Below, piece by piece: positions 10,387 through 18,258 of a stretch of DNA of 64,000 nt. A program made the position numbers and the translations under genes. Source of the DNA: Bacteroidales bacterium (GTDB taxonomy: Bacteria; Bacteroidota; Bacteroidia; Bacteroidales; M50B96); NCBI GenBank assembly GCA_021740905.1, contig JAIOYV010000010.1:39532-103531 (forward strand). The letters run 5' to 3'. Each line of letters opens with the position of its first letter. Positions within the stretch are counted from its first letter, which is position 1. The notes below the pieces were generated by a model that was given only the letters and a program-made list of their open reading frames with translations, searched no databases and was not told the origin of the DNA.

Positions 10387-11271
10387 ATGTCAGCAGCGAA
10401 AAAAAGTGCGTTGGGAAGAGGATTGGGAGCATTGATCAGCGATCCCGAAGAAAAAGAGGTTAAAAAGAATGACTCCATCCAAGAAGTTGAATTGGATTTG
10501 ATCGATGTGAACCCGTTTCAGCCCCGTACCAATTTTGATGAAGAAGCCCTCGAAGATTTGACCAATTCGATCCTCGAACTGGGGTTGATACAGCCCATCA
10601 CTATCCGTGAAATGGACAACGGGCGCTACCAGATTATTTCGGGCGAGCGAAGGATGCGGGCATCAAAAAATGCAGGCCTTACCAGTATCCCAGCCTATAT
10701 CCGTAAGGCTAACGACCAGGGCATGTTGGAAATGGCACTGGTCGAAAACATCCAGCGCGAAGACCTCGATGCCATCGAAATTGCCATTAGCTACAACCGG
10801 CTGATGGAAGAATGTAACCTGAACCACGAAGAAATGAGCAAGCGGGTGGGCAAACGCCGCTCCACCATTTCGAACTACCTACGCCTGTTGAAACTGCCGG
10901 TTGAAATCCAGAAAGGAATCAGGAACAAAAAAATCGGGATGGGCCACGCCCGCGCACTGGTTGTGGTCGACGATGCCGACCTGCAATTGAAAATTTGCCT
11001 GCGCATAATCGAAGAAGACCTGTCGGTTCGCAAAACCGAAGAGATTGTAGCCAATTACATAAAAGGCCAAAACGAAAGCCCAAAACTGAAAACGGTTGCT
11101 CCTCCCGTTCCAAAAGAATATTCCGAACTGGAGCAGCACCTGATCAAGTACTTCGATTCGCCTATCCAGTTTAAGCGATCGAAAGCAGGAAGGGGACAAA
11201 TCATCATTCATTTCAATTCGGACGACGACCTGGAGAGGATTGTGGGGGTTTTAGACCGTTTAAACGAATAA
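10387..11271 (+). CDS. parB: Chromosome partitioning protein ParB (Spo0J)
   Basis: 294 residues, the usual size. It begins with the ALGRGLGALI segment typical of chromosomal ParB. The CTP-binding ParB/Srx domain includes the GERRMR motif (86-91) and ENIQRE (120-125), followed by a helix-turn-helix with KRVGKRRSTISNYLRLL (about 152-169) that contacts parS. The C-terminal about 60 residues would be the dimerisation domain. It binds parS, spreads or slides as a CTP-dependent clamp and stimulates ParA. It sits six bases behind parA and ten bases ahead of the DUF5683 gene, an order I know from other Bacteroidia. Confidence 0.95.
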   Translation: MSAAKKSALGRGLGALISDPEEKEVKKNDSIQEVELDLIDVNPFQPRTNFDEEALEDLTNSILELGLIQPITIREMDNGRYQIISGERRMRASKNAGLTSIPAYIRKANDQGMLEMALVENIQREDLDAIEIAISYNRLMEECNLNHEEMSKRVGKRRSTISNYLRLLKLPVEIQKGIRNKKIGMGHARALVVVDDADLQLKICLRIIEEDLSVRKTEEIVANYIKGQNESPKLKTVAPPVPKEYSELEQHLIKYFDSPIQFKRSKAGRGQIIIHFNSDDDLERIVGVLDRLNE

Positions 11272-11281
11272 GGGACCAAAT

Positions 11282-11842
11282 TTGAAACGAGCATTTTCAT
11301 TCAAAATAATTATTCTACTGGCTATACTGATTGGGCTTTTCCTCAATGTGAAAGAGGTACATGCCCAATTGAGGGGCGATACCATAATTATAGATCAGCC
11401 AGAAGAAGCTCATTCGCCGAGGAAAGCCACACTCTATTCTACTTTTTTACCAGGCCTTGGCCAGGTGTACAATAAAAAATATTGGTATATCAAAGTCCCC
11501 ATCATCTATGGTGGTTTCGGAGCACTTATTTATTCTGCTTCGTGGAACAATACGGAAATGAAACGATTCAAGAAAGCCTATAAGGATTTTCCAGATAATG
11601 AATTTGAAGGCATCCCACAAGACCAGCTGATCGATTACATCGACTATTACAGGCGATACCGCGATTTGAGCGTAATCGGGATGGTAATAGTTTGGGGGCT
11701 GAATGTTATTGAAGCCAATGTAAGTGGCCATTTTTACAATTATGATATAAGCCCCGATTTAAGTTTGAAAGTTGAACCTTTTTTCAGGAACAATCCTATA
11801 GCACCGCCCGAATTAGGGATCAAGTTAGCCATCAATTTTTAA
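11282..11842 (+). CDS. DUF5683 exported/membrane protein
   Basis: 186 residues. The start is a TTG codon at 11282; it is needed to give the hydrophobic leader MKRAFSFKIIILLAILIGLFL, and there is no other suitable start before the conserved domain. The core reads ATLYSTFLPGLGQVYNKKYW followed by a hydrophobic segment (VPIIYGGFGALIYSASW) and a second one (LSVIGMVIVWGLNVIEANVSG). PGxGQxYNxxxW is typical of DUF5683 and related TM2-like proteins. The gene lies between parB and the MltD-like gene with gaps of 10 and 18 bp, so it belongs to the same transcript. Its molecular role is not known. Confidence 0.8.
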   Translation: MKRAFSFKIIILLAILIGLFLNVKEVHAQLRGDTIIIDQPEEAHSPRKATLYSTFLPGLGQVYNKKYWYIKVPIIYGGFGALIYSASWNNTEMKRFKKAYKDFPDNEFEGIPQDQLIDYIDYYRRYRDLSVIGMVIVWGLNVIEANVSGHFYNYDISPDLSLKVEPFFRNNPIAPPELGIKLAINF

Positions 11843-11860
11843 CAAACACATTAGAACTAC

Positions 11861-13447
11861 ATGAACAAACTGTTTTTTTTCATCATATTATCAACTCTTC
11901 TTTTATTATCACACACAGGTTTTTCTTTTTCAGAATACAAAGACACCGTGAAACTCGACTCGGTCCAAACTCATGAAGACTTGAGTGACTTCTTGTTTTT
12001 CAGGAATCTCGACAGTCTAAGCAACCTGTTTTATGTGCAACAATCACTATCGATGCGCCACCTCGATTCACTCACGACAATAGAGGGAGACAGTACCAGC
12101 ATCCCAACTTTTCCCGATTCGGTGTACATTGAAAGGCTGGCCAGGATCCCCTCGGTATTCGACCTTTCGTTCAACGATAAAGTAAAGGCATACCTTGATG
12201 TGTATACCAAAAAGAAGCGAGAGAAGGTGGAAATCATGCTTGGCCTTACGGACTATTATTTTCCCATTTTTGAAAGAGTTCTTGATGAATATGGGCTGCC
12301 CCACGAACTGAAATACCTTCCGGTAATCGAATCGGCTTTGAATCCGCGGGCGGTTTCGAGAGCCGGGGCTACCGGGATATGGCAATTTATGTATTCCACA
12401 GGGAAACTCTACAAGCTGGAAATCAATTCGTACGTCGATGAACGCCGTGACCCCATTGCTGCAAGCTATGCTGCGGCCAACTTTCTCCGCGACCTGTACC
12501 AGATGTTTGGTGACTGGACACTGGTGATTGCAGCCTATAATTGTGGGCCTGGAAACGTAAAAAAAGCGATCCGACGCTCTGGGGGAAGGACCAACTACTG
12601 GGATATTTACTATCGCCTTCCCCGCGAAACAAGGGGTTATGTACCAGCCTTTATTGCCGCCACATACACCTTGAATTATTATAAAGAACACAACCTGGTA
12701 CCCCAGCCAATTGATATGTCGATGGCAATGGCCACCGACACCTTGATGATTTCGGAAGAACTTCACCTGAAGCAAGTTTCTGAAGTGCTTGGATTGCCCT
12801 TGCAAACAATCAGGGATTTGAACCCTCAGTATAAACTCGACATTATCCCGGCCATCACCAAAAGCTACGCGCTAAATATCCCTGTTGAATATGTAAGCCC
12901 TTTCATCGATTTACAGGATTCAATTTTTACATACAAAGACAATGAGTTTTTCGATCCTGATAAAAAGCTAAAAGCACCTGAAAAATATACAGCTTATACG
13001 GCAGCACCGCCAAAAAACAGTACCAAGCTTACCTATCGGGTAAAATCGGGAGATAACCTGGGGTTCATCTCTGAATGGTATGGTGTGGGTTTGTCAGACT
13101 TACGCTATTGGAACAACATACACCGCAACCTGATTAAAGTGGGGCAAAACCTGGTGGTATACGTACCCGGTGACAAGAAGGAAAAATACGAGAAAATCAA
13201 TAGCATGAGTTTTGCACAAAAACAGGCTACCCTTGGGAGATCCACGCAACAGGCCAGCACCGCTCCTACCAAAATATACAGTGACTCGGAATATGAATAC
13301 TATACCGTAAGAGGTGGAGACAATCTTTGGACGATTGCCAAGAAATTCCCCGGTGTAAGTGCCGATAATATCAAAGACCTGAACAACATTACCGATACCC
13401 GCTCGCTTGCCCCAGGTCAGAAATTGAAGATCAGAAGGAAAGGGTAG
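11861..13447 (+). CDS. mltD: MltD-like membrane-bound lytic murein transglycosylase with two LysM domains
   Basis: 528 residues with an N-terminal signal sequence. The SLT domain (about 135-290) has the catalytic glutamate at E157 in LPVIESALNP, followed by GATGIWQFM and the AAYNCGPGNVKKAI motif. Two LysM peptidoglycan-binding repeats follow: one around residues 388-435 (YRVKSGDNLGFISEWY) and one at the C-terminus (YTVRGGDNLWTIAKKF, about 480-527). The enzyme cleaves the MurNAc-GlcNAc bond with formation of the 1,6-anhydro product, in the periplasm, and the LysM repeats anchor it to the wall. It is the last gene of the parAB operon, which places a wall-remodelling enzyme together with chromosome segregation genes. 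Confidence 0.92.
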   Translation: MNKLFFFIILSTLLLLSHTGFSFSEYKDTVKLDSVQTHEDLSDFLFFRNLDSLSNLFYVQQSLSMRHLDSLTTIEGDSTSIPTFPDSVYIERLARIPSVFDLSFNDKVKAYLDVYTKKKREKVEIMLGLTDYYFPIFERVLDEYGLPHELKYLPVIESALNPRAVSRAGATGIWQFMYSTGKLYKLEINSYVDERRDPIAASYAAANFLRDLYQMFGDWTLVIAAYNCGPGNVKKAIRRSGGRTNYWDIYYRLPRETRGYVPAFIAATYTLNYYKEHNLVPQPIDMSMAMATDTLMISEELHLKQVSEVLGLPLQTIRDLNPQYKLDIIPAITKSYALNIPVEYVSPFIDLQDSIFTYKDNEFFDPDKKLKAPEKYTAYTAAPPKNSTKLTYRVKSGDNLGFISEWYGVGLSDLRYWNNIHRNLIKVGQNLVVYVPGDKKEKYEKINSMSFAQKQATLGRSTQQASTAPTKIYSDSEYEYYTVRGGDNLWTIAKKFPGVSADNIKDLNNITDTRSLAPGQKLKIRRKG

Positions 13448-13970
13448 GTTGAGCAAGGTGAGTAGGTGAGCTGGTTAAGCAAAATAACGAATTCAACTTT
13501 TATTGGGACAGAAGCCTTTACTACAATGCCTTAAATAGATGGAGGGTGGGCAACAACCGAAATATGACCAAGTTTTCCGAAGTGTAACTTGGGCACACAC
13601 CACTCATCCGTTTTGGAGTACACCAACCAATTATGGGTGCCGAAGTTTGGCTCATGGACATCGGTGCCGGCTGGGTCGGCCCTTTGAGCTTGATGGATAT
13701 TAATACAAAAGAGTTTTTCAAAGTGATATTGTGCAGGAATTGAATGAAGGATATTCAATGTGAAATCCAGCACCTACCCTAACAAAATATAGTGTGTTTT
13801 GACCACTGGATGGAAATAGGATAATCAACCTATTCTCTGGAACATGAACGGTTTAAATCGAACTAAAAAAATTAATCAAGAACAGCAAAATAGAATAGTA
13901 TCAGTTTTTTATATAACTTTGCTTGTGAGAACAGGTAGATTAAACTATTGACTAAAAAATAATATATACC
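13448..13970. other. Gene-poor stretch with a possible minus-strand gene fragment
   Basis: No intact gene. On the minus strand, 13531-13773 is open for 80 codons and contains a protein-like segment, DVHEPNFGTHNWLVYSKTDE followed by WCVPKLHFGKLGHISVV, without frame breaks. It has no clear start or domain and could be a remnant of a degraded gene. The last 60 bp hold the promoter of the small antitoxin gene. Otherwise I see nothing. Confidence 0.3.
13914..13921 (+). promoter_or_regulatory. -7 promoter element for the orphan antitoxin
   Basis: TAACTTTG matches the Bacteroidota -7 consensus TAnnTTTG and lies 49 bp upstream of the ATG at 13971. No strong -33 TTTG is visible. Confidence 0.4.
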
Positions 13971-14207
13971 ATGGAACAGGTTCATTTAAATATGCCCCTT
14001 TCAAATATGCAACTAGAACTTTTGAAACTCTTTTCACGCAATCTTGATGAAACGGATTTAATGGCTTTAAAAAGAATGATGGTTAAATACCTCGCACAAA
14101 AAGCAACAAAATTGGCCGATGAGGTATGGGATGAAAAAAAATGGACAGAAAAAGATATGGATGATCTTTTAAATACACACGAGCATAGCCCATATAATCC
14201 CAAATAA
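13971..14207 (+). CDS. Small antitoxin-like protein paired with a broken PIN toxin
   Basis: 78 residues, MEQVHLNMPLSNMQLELLKL at the start and charged at the C-terminus (LADEVWDEKKWTEKDMDDLL). I read it as the antitoxin of a PIN-domain toxin-antitoxin pair: small, acidic, leucine-rich helix followed by a tryptophan-rich tail. The downstream partner begins one base after its stop codon. The tail resembles that of the antitoxin at 61616 (ADNLADELNENWW). The toxin partner is a pseudogene, so this is probably an orphan. The family name is not certain. Confidence 0.6.
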   Translation: MEQVHLNMPLSNMQLELLKLFSRNLDETDLMALKRMMVKYLAQKATKLADEVWDEKKWTEKDMDDLLNTHEHSPYNPK

Positions 14208-14208
14208 T

Positions 14209-14334
14209 ATGGCTCTTAAGATTGTCCTCGATACAAATATTCTTCTTGTCTCTGTCTCCCCATAGTCACCTTACAGATGGGTTTTCGATGCTTTTGTAGA
14301 AAGCTGGAAAATTATACCAAATAAAACCCACTGA
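14209..14334 (+). pseudogene. Truncated PIN-domain toxin with an in-frame stop
   Basis: The ATG at 14209 opens MALKIVLDTNILLVSVSP, the standard first strand of a PIN ribonuclease with its first catalytic aspartate (LDTN). A TAG at 14263-14265 stops it after 18 residues. The same frame then continues SPYRWVFDAFVES, as expected in the family where the intact sequence reads roughly SPKSPYRW, so one A-to-T change (AAG to TAG) explains the stop. After VES the homology ends and a TGA follows at 14332. The rest of the roughly 140-residue PIN domain, with the other acidic residues, is missing. No ribonuclease can be made. Confidence 0.75.
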
Positions 14335-14410
14335 TTATCCAAAACAAATTGGCTTGAAAGTATGTCTAAAAGAACCTACAACTGACATATTTGGCAACCA
14401 AAAAAATAAG

Positions 14411-14418
14411 TATCTTTG
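14411..14418 (+). promoter_or_regulatory. -7 promoter element for mntA-hepT
   Basis: TATCTTTG matches TAnnTTTG and ends only four bases before the ATG at 14423. TTGG at 14391 lies 17 bases upstream and could be the -33 element. A start site about six bases past the -7 box would fall on the start codon, so the transcript may be leaderless. Confidence 0.55.
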
Positions 14419-14422
14419 AATT

Positions 14423-14713
14423 ATGATTCAAGAGAATGAAATATTGGATAAACTGAGGGAATTGAAACCAACTTTGCAGAAAGAATTTCACATTAGTGAG
14501 ATTGGTTTATTCGGTTCATTTTCGGACAATACAAATACAAAAGAAAGCGACATTGACATACTTGTTGAATTGGAAAAACCAATCGGTTGGAAATTCTTCA
14601 CACTTGAAATTTACCTGGAAAAAATCTTTGGTCGAAAAATAGATGTCGTGACTAAAAATGCCTTAAAGGTGCAAATTCGGGACAGTATACTGAAACAAGT
14701 AAAATTTGTTTGA
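14423..14713 (+). CDS. mntA: MntA-type nucleotidyltransferase antitoxin
   Basis: 96 residues. It has the minimal nucleotidyltransferase signature GSX10DXD: G31-S32 in LFGSFSDN, then D43 and D45 in ESDIDILVE. Length and motif fit MntA, the antitoxin of the HepT/MntA type VII toxin-antitoxin systems, which transfers AMP to a tyrosine of its HEPN partner. The gene ends one base before the start of hepT, so the two are translated together. The second half (FGRKIDVVTKNALK) carries the third conserved aspartate of the fold. Confidence 0.85.
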   Translation: MIQENEILDKLRELKPTLQKEFHISEIGLFGSFSDNTNTKESDIDILVELEKPIGWKFFTLEIYLEKIFGRKIDVVTKNALKVQIRDSILKQVKFV

Positions 14714-14714
14714 T

Positions 14715-15071
14715 ATGCGAAAGGAGGATCGGACATTTATAATGTATCTGGAAGACATACAGTTAGCAATGTCCAGAATTGCAGAATATATTGCAGCCTA
14801 TACCCCTATCCAGTTCAAACAAGACTACAAAACCGTTGATGCAGTTGTTCGCAACTTTGAAATAATCGGCGAAGCCTCGAAAAATTTACCTAATGAGATT
14901 AAAGACAAATATCCAGATGTTCCCTGGCAAGAAATGTACTTTTTAAGAAATAAAGTTTCCCATGAATATTTTGGAATTGACTACGATATTCTTTGGGATG
15001 TAGCATTCAATTATTTGCCTGAAAATAAAATGCAAATTGATAGTATCATTAAAAATGAAACTTCAATCTAA
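14715..15071 (+). CDS. hepT: HepT-type HEPN ribonuclease toxin (DUF86)
   Basis: 118 residues from the ATG at 14715; an in-frame TTG at 14706 would overlap mntA and is less likely. The HEPN signature RX4HXY is present as R78-N-K-V-S-H83-E-Y85 in LRNKVSHEYF. The helical pattern, IGEASKNLPNEIKDKYP and PWQEMYFLRN are typical of DUF86/HepT. In characterised systems HepT cleaves RNA and MntA AMPylates the motif tyrosine to silence it. Both partners look intact, so this module should be functional, unlike the PIN pair just upstream. Confidence 0.88.
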   Translation: MRKEDRTFIMYLEDIQLAMSRIAEYIAAYTPIQFKQDYKTVDAVVRNFEIIGEASKNLPNEIKDKYPDVPWQEMYFLRNKVSHEYFGIDYDILWDVAFNYLPENKMQIDSIIKNETSI

Positions 15072-15115
15072 TACCTATTACAAATTGCAGGGGTAATTAT
15101 TTAAACATACAAATC

Positions 15116-16678
15116 TTACTCCAAAACTCTCCTTACCGAATCAATCACAGTTCCATCCACCCATTTGATAGCGGCTACGACCTCTTCTCCAAATTTTTGC
15201 TTTTGAGGTACGCCACAAATCCGGTCGGCTTCGGCTTTTAGTTCCTGGATGGTTTTTATGGGCAGGCCGGAACCTTTTGCAGCTTCTATTAAATCTTTGC
15301 GCAAGGGGTTGATAGCAATGCCCCGCTCGGTGACAATTACATCGATCAGTTCGCCGGGGCCGCAAAGGGTGGTCACTTCGTCGATAATAATAGGGATCCG
15401 GTCGCGGAAAAGGGGAACTGGGATGATCACCGTTTTTGAGAACAAGCAATTCTGCCAGCCACCAATTCCGTGAAGCAAAAGACCATCAGAGTGAGTTACC
15501 ACATTGGCGTTAAAATTTATATCAATTTCAGTGGCACCTAAAATCGCCACATCGACTAATGAAGCGAAATTTCCTTTTCCATGGTAGTTGTAGCTTGTAA
15601 ACGGGCTGGTCCAAACATGTCCTGGATTTTCAGCCATGGAGCGAACACCTTCAAGATCGAAAGTTTGTCCATCGAGGATGTACTCTACCAATCCTTCTTC
15701 CAACATCTGAACGAGGTACTTGTTGCTACCTCCCCTTGCAAATCGGGCCTTGATGCCCTTTGCTTTCATTATTTGCTTGAAATATTCACCCACTGCCAGG
15801 GAAGTCCCACCTGCCCCACTCTGGAAACTAAAACCATCGCGGATAATGCCGGTCACTTCACAGAATTTGGCTGTCATCTCGGCCAATAGCAAGCGATCAG
15901 GGCTTTTTGTAATTTCGGTGGTCCCTGAAACGATTTTTTCTGAAAGACCTACCTTGTCCATTTTAACCGTAAAGTCGACATGGTTTCCCTGAATTTGCCA
16001 TGGCACACAGGGAAAAGGAACCATATTGTCGGTCACCACGATCACTTTTTCAGCATACTCCGAATCGGCCAGGGCAAAGCCCAACAAACCACTTGCCGAT
16101 TGACCATATAACCCATTTGCATTACCAAACGAATCGGCACAAGCCGCCCCGATCACAGCAATGTCAATTTGCACATCGCCGTCCTGCACAGCCTGGTAGC
16201 GCCCACCATGCGAACGAAGAATGGCTGTCCTGCTCATTTTTCCGTAAGAACAGAACTTGCCCAAAGCGCCATTCATGCTACCTTCTATATGCGAAATGGT
16301 GCCATCTTCAAGATAAGGGATCAGATGTTCGTGGCAAGGAAAAGAGGCTGATGGAAACCAGCGAAGGTTTTTCACTCCTAATTCGTGGGCAATATCAAAA
16401 ATCAAGTTAGCTAGCAAATCGCCATTGCGGAAATGGTGGTGGGTCGAAATGGTCATGCCGTCTTTTAGCCCAGCCTTTATCAGGGCATCTTTTAGGCTCT
16501 CAACCTGCTTGTTACCGTCAGCCGGGTAGTTGGCATACGATTTTATGCTTGGAGCATGTTTCTTCCCAGTTGGAATGAATTTCCCCACGCCCATGTATGG
16601 GACTTGTTCAACTCCATTTATAGTTTTTGGGACCATCCGTCCCGCTGCATTCTTTATAAGGTTATCTGATTTTTCCAT
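15116..16678 (-). CDS. citF: Citrate lyase alpha subunit (citrate CoA-transferase)
   Basis: 520 residues, the normal size for CitF. Recognisable segments are MTISTHHHFRNGD near residue 75, GNANGLYGQSASGLLGFALADSEYA, DGFSFQSGAGGTSLAV and DVIVTERGIAINPLR. CitF transfers the acyl carrier group from acetyl-ACP to citrate, giving citryl-ACP, which CitE then splits into oxaloacetate and acetyl-ACP. It follows citDE by 58 bp on the same strand, so they form an operon. The accessory genes citC, citX and citG needed to make and load the prosthetic group are not in this window. Confidence 0.93.
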   Translation of the reverse strand: MEKSDNLIKNAAGRMVPKTINGVEQVPYMGVGKFIPTGKKHAPSIKSYANYPADGNKQVESLKDALIKAGLKDGMTISTHHHFRNGDLLANLIFDIAHELGVKNLRWFPSASFPCHEHLIPYLEDGTISHIEGSMNGALGKFCSYGKMSRTAILRSHGGRYQAVQDGDVQIDIAVIGAACADSFGNANGLYGQSASGLLGFALADSEYAEKVIVVTDNMVPFPCVPWQIQGNHVDFTVKMDKVGLSEKIVSGTTEITKSPDRLLLAEMTAKFCEVTGIIRDGFSFQSGAGGTSLAVGEYFKQIMKAKGIKARFARGGSNKYLVQMLEEGLVEYILDGQTFDLEGVRSMAENPGHVWTSPFTSYNYHGKGNFASLVDVAILGATEIDINFNANVVTHSDGLLLHGIGGWQNCLFSKTVIIPVPLFRDRIPIIIDEVTTLCGPGELIDVIVTERGIAINPLRKDLIEAAKGSGLPIKTIQELKAEADRICGVPQKQKFGEEVVAAIKWVDGTVIDSVRRVLE

Positions 16679-16736
16679 TTTTTCCTTTTTTGTTTTGATC
16701 TGTCCAACTTATTATTGGTATCCGGACAATCTTAAG

Positions 16737-17957
16737 TTAAGCATTAAATTCTTCTCGCCAATTTTCATCCAACAAACCCAGTCGAAGGGCGAGATGGATT
16801 GTAGTTTCTGCCCTTTTCACAACAGGAGGGTCGATCATTTTTGATCCCAGCGAAACTACTCCAAGGCCTTTTTCAGAAGCTTCCATAAAAGCATGTACAA
16901 TTTTTTTGGCCTTGTCGATTTCATCGGCTTCGGGGGCAAAGCTCTCGTGGATTACAGGAATCTGGCGCGGGTGGATGCAGCCCATTCCCTCGAAACCAAG
17001 CGATTTCGAAACTTTGACATTCTCTTTCAGGCCGTCCATATCGCCCACATCCGAAAATACCGAGTCGATAGGCTGGATACCTGCAGCTTTGCAGGCATTC
17101 ACCAAACGAGTGCGGGCATAAAATGATTCGGTCGCTTCTTTGGTCCGGCGTGTGCCCAAATCGGCAGTAAAATCTTCGAGGCCAATAGCCAGGGCAACGA
17201 CATTTTTCGATGCAGTAGCAATCTCAAAAGCCTTTTCAACGCCCAATGCCGATTCGATAATAGGCATGTACCAGGTGGGCATTGTTATCTTATGAGCCGA
17301 TTTTATCTTTTCGATTTCGATGTCTAATTGCTTAATATAACCAGCACTCTCGCATTTGGGAACAAGGATCAGGTTTACATTTTGAGGAATAATGTAAGCC
17401 AGCTCAGCAATACCCATATCTCCCTGATTGATCCGGACCATCCGTTCGGCCCCATACATATTTAAAGCCCGAAGAGCATTGCGGACTAAAAAACGGGCTT
17501 CTGGTTTTTTGGCAGGGGCCACCGAATCTTCCAAATCAAGGATGAGGCCATTGGGTTTGTGGATGCCGGCATTGAGCATCATGCTGGGCGTGTTGCCCGG
17601 TAGGTAAAGCCGTGAAAAACGAAACTGCGATTTTTGCGAACTTGTTGTATTCTCCTCAATCATTTCGGGTAGAAATTCTTTCTCGCTTTCGATAAGTTGT
17701 TTGATGGCCGCCTCAATCCGTGCCATAATAACCCAGGGAAGCGCACCTTTATCATCAATAAAAAACTCGGCATTTTCGATTCCAAAAAACGCCAAGGCCT
17801 TTTTACATACAGCCAAAATATCATCTCCAAACAAAGTTTTCACTTTACTTTGAACCTCGATATGTAAGCCTCCGCTTTCTTTTAATTCGAGGGAAACAAA
17901 ACAATCCGATCGTATCTTGTCGCCATCATTTCCCGCTGTTGCAATTTTCTTTGTCAT
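16737..17957 (-). CDS. citE: Fused citrate lyase acyl-carrier (CitD) and citryl-ACP lyase (CitE)
   Basis: 406 residues from the ATG at 17957; the frame is open further upstream, but a promoter box at 17978 and the loss of protein-like sequence argue against a longer start. Residues 1 to about 95 look like CitD: AGNDGDKIRSDCFV near the N-terminus, VQSKVKTLFGDDI, and the strongly conserved FIDDKGALPWVIMARIEAA. The serine in RSD would be the attachment site of the phosphoribosyl-dephospho-CoA group. From about 115 onward the sequence is CitE/HpcH-type: FSRLYLPGNTPSMM, LILDLEDSVAP, AERMVRIN, LILVPKCESA, IIESALGVEKA, GLEDFTADLG and GMGCIHPRQIPVI. The carrier and lyase are therefore on one chain, with CitF encoded next. 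In the enterobacterial systems I know, CitD and CitE are separate. Confidence 0.88.
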   Translation of the reverse strand: MTKKIATAGNDGDKIRSDCFVSLELKESGGLHIEVQSKVKTLFGDDILAVCKKALAFFGIENAEFFIDDKGALPWVIMARIEAAIKQLIESEKEFLPEMIEENTTSSQKSQFRFSRLYLPGNTPSMMLNAGIHKPNGLILDLEDSVAPAKKPEARFLVRNALRALNMYGAERMVRINQGDMGIAELAYIIPQNVNLILVPKCESAGYIKQLDIEIEKIKSAHKITMPTWYMPIIESALGVEKAFEIATASKNVVALAIGLEDFTADLGTRRTKEATESFYARTRLVNACKAAGIQPIDSVFSDVGDMDGLKENVKVSKSLGFEGMGCIHPRQIPVIHESFAPEADEIDKAKKIVHAFMEASEKGLGVVSLGSKMIDPPVVKRAETTIHLALRLGLLDENWREEFNA

Positions 17958-17977
17958 GGTCGAATATTTTAAAAAGA

Positions 17978-17985
17978 CAAAGATA
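17978..17985 (-). promoter_or_regulatory. -7 promoter element for citDE-citF
   Basis: On the minus strand TATCTTTG (TAnnTTTG) lies 20 bp upstream of the ATG at 17957, giving a leader of about 15 nt. It sits inside the longer open frame and therefore supports the shorter start. Confidence 0.55.
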
Positions 17986-18258
17986 ATACAAGTTGCTTGT
18001 GGCATGTATCCGGCGATCAAAATTAAAACATGTTTTAAAACAATTGGGCAGTCTTTAATATCCTTAATAATGCATAGGTTAATCTTTAATGGAGCAATCA
18101 TAATTAACCCAGATTGGATCAACCTGAAGTTTGATTTCTGAGAAGTTGCAATTTTACAAAATAGGGAGGTTATTTCGACCGATTCTCTAAATTGAAATTC
18201 GATGAGATTGTGTTATAGAGTTTTCTTCACTCCTTTAACCAGTCGTGTTAAAACAGAT

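Noticed and set aside
12068..12805. 245-codon open frame on the minus strand
   Set aside because: It lies fully inside the lytic transglycosylase gene, whose catalytic motifs are clear; the antisense frame has no domain.
17958..18122. Upstream extension of the CitD-CitE frame by 55 codons
   Set aside because: The added residues are not protein-like, a promoter box lies inside them, and the CitD domain starts at the ATG at 17957.
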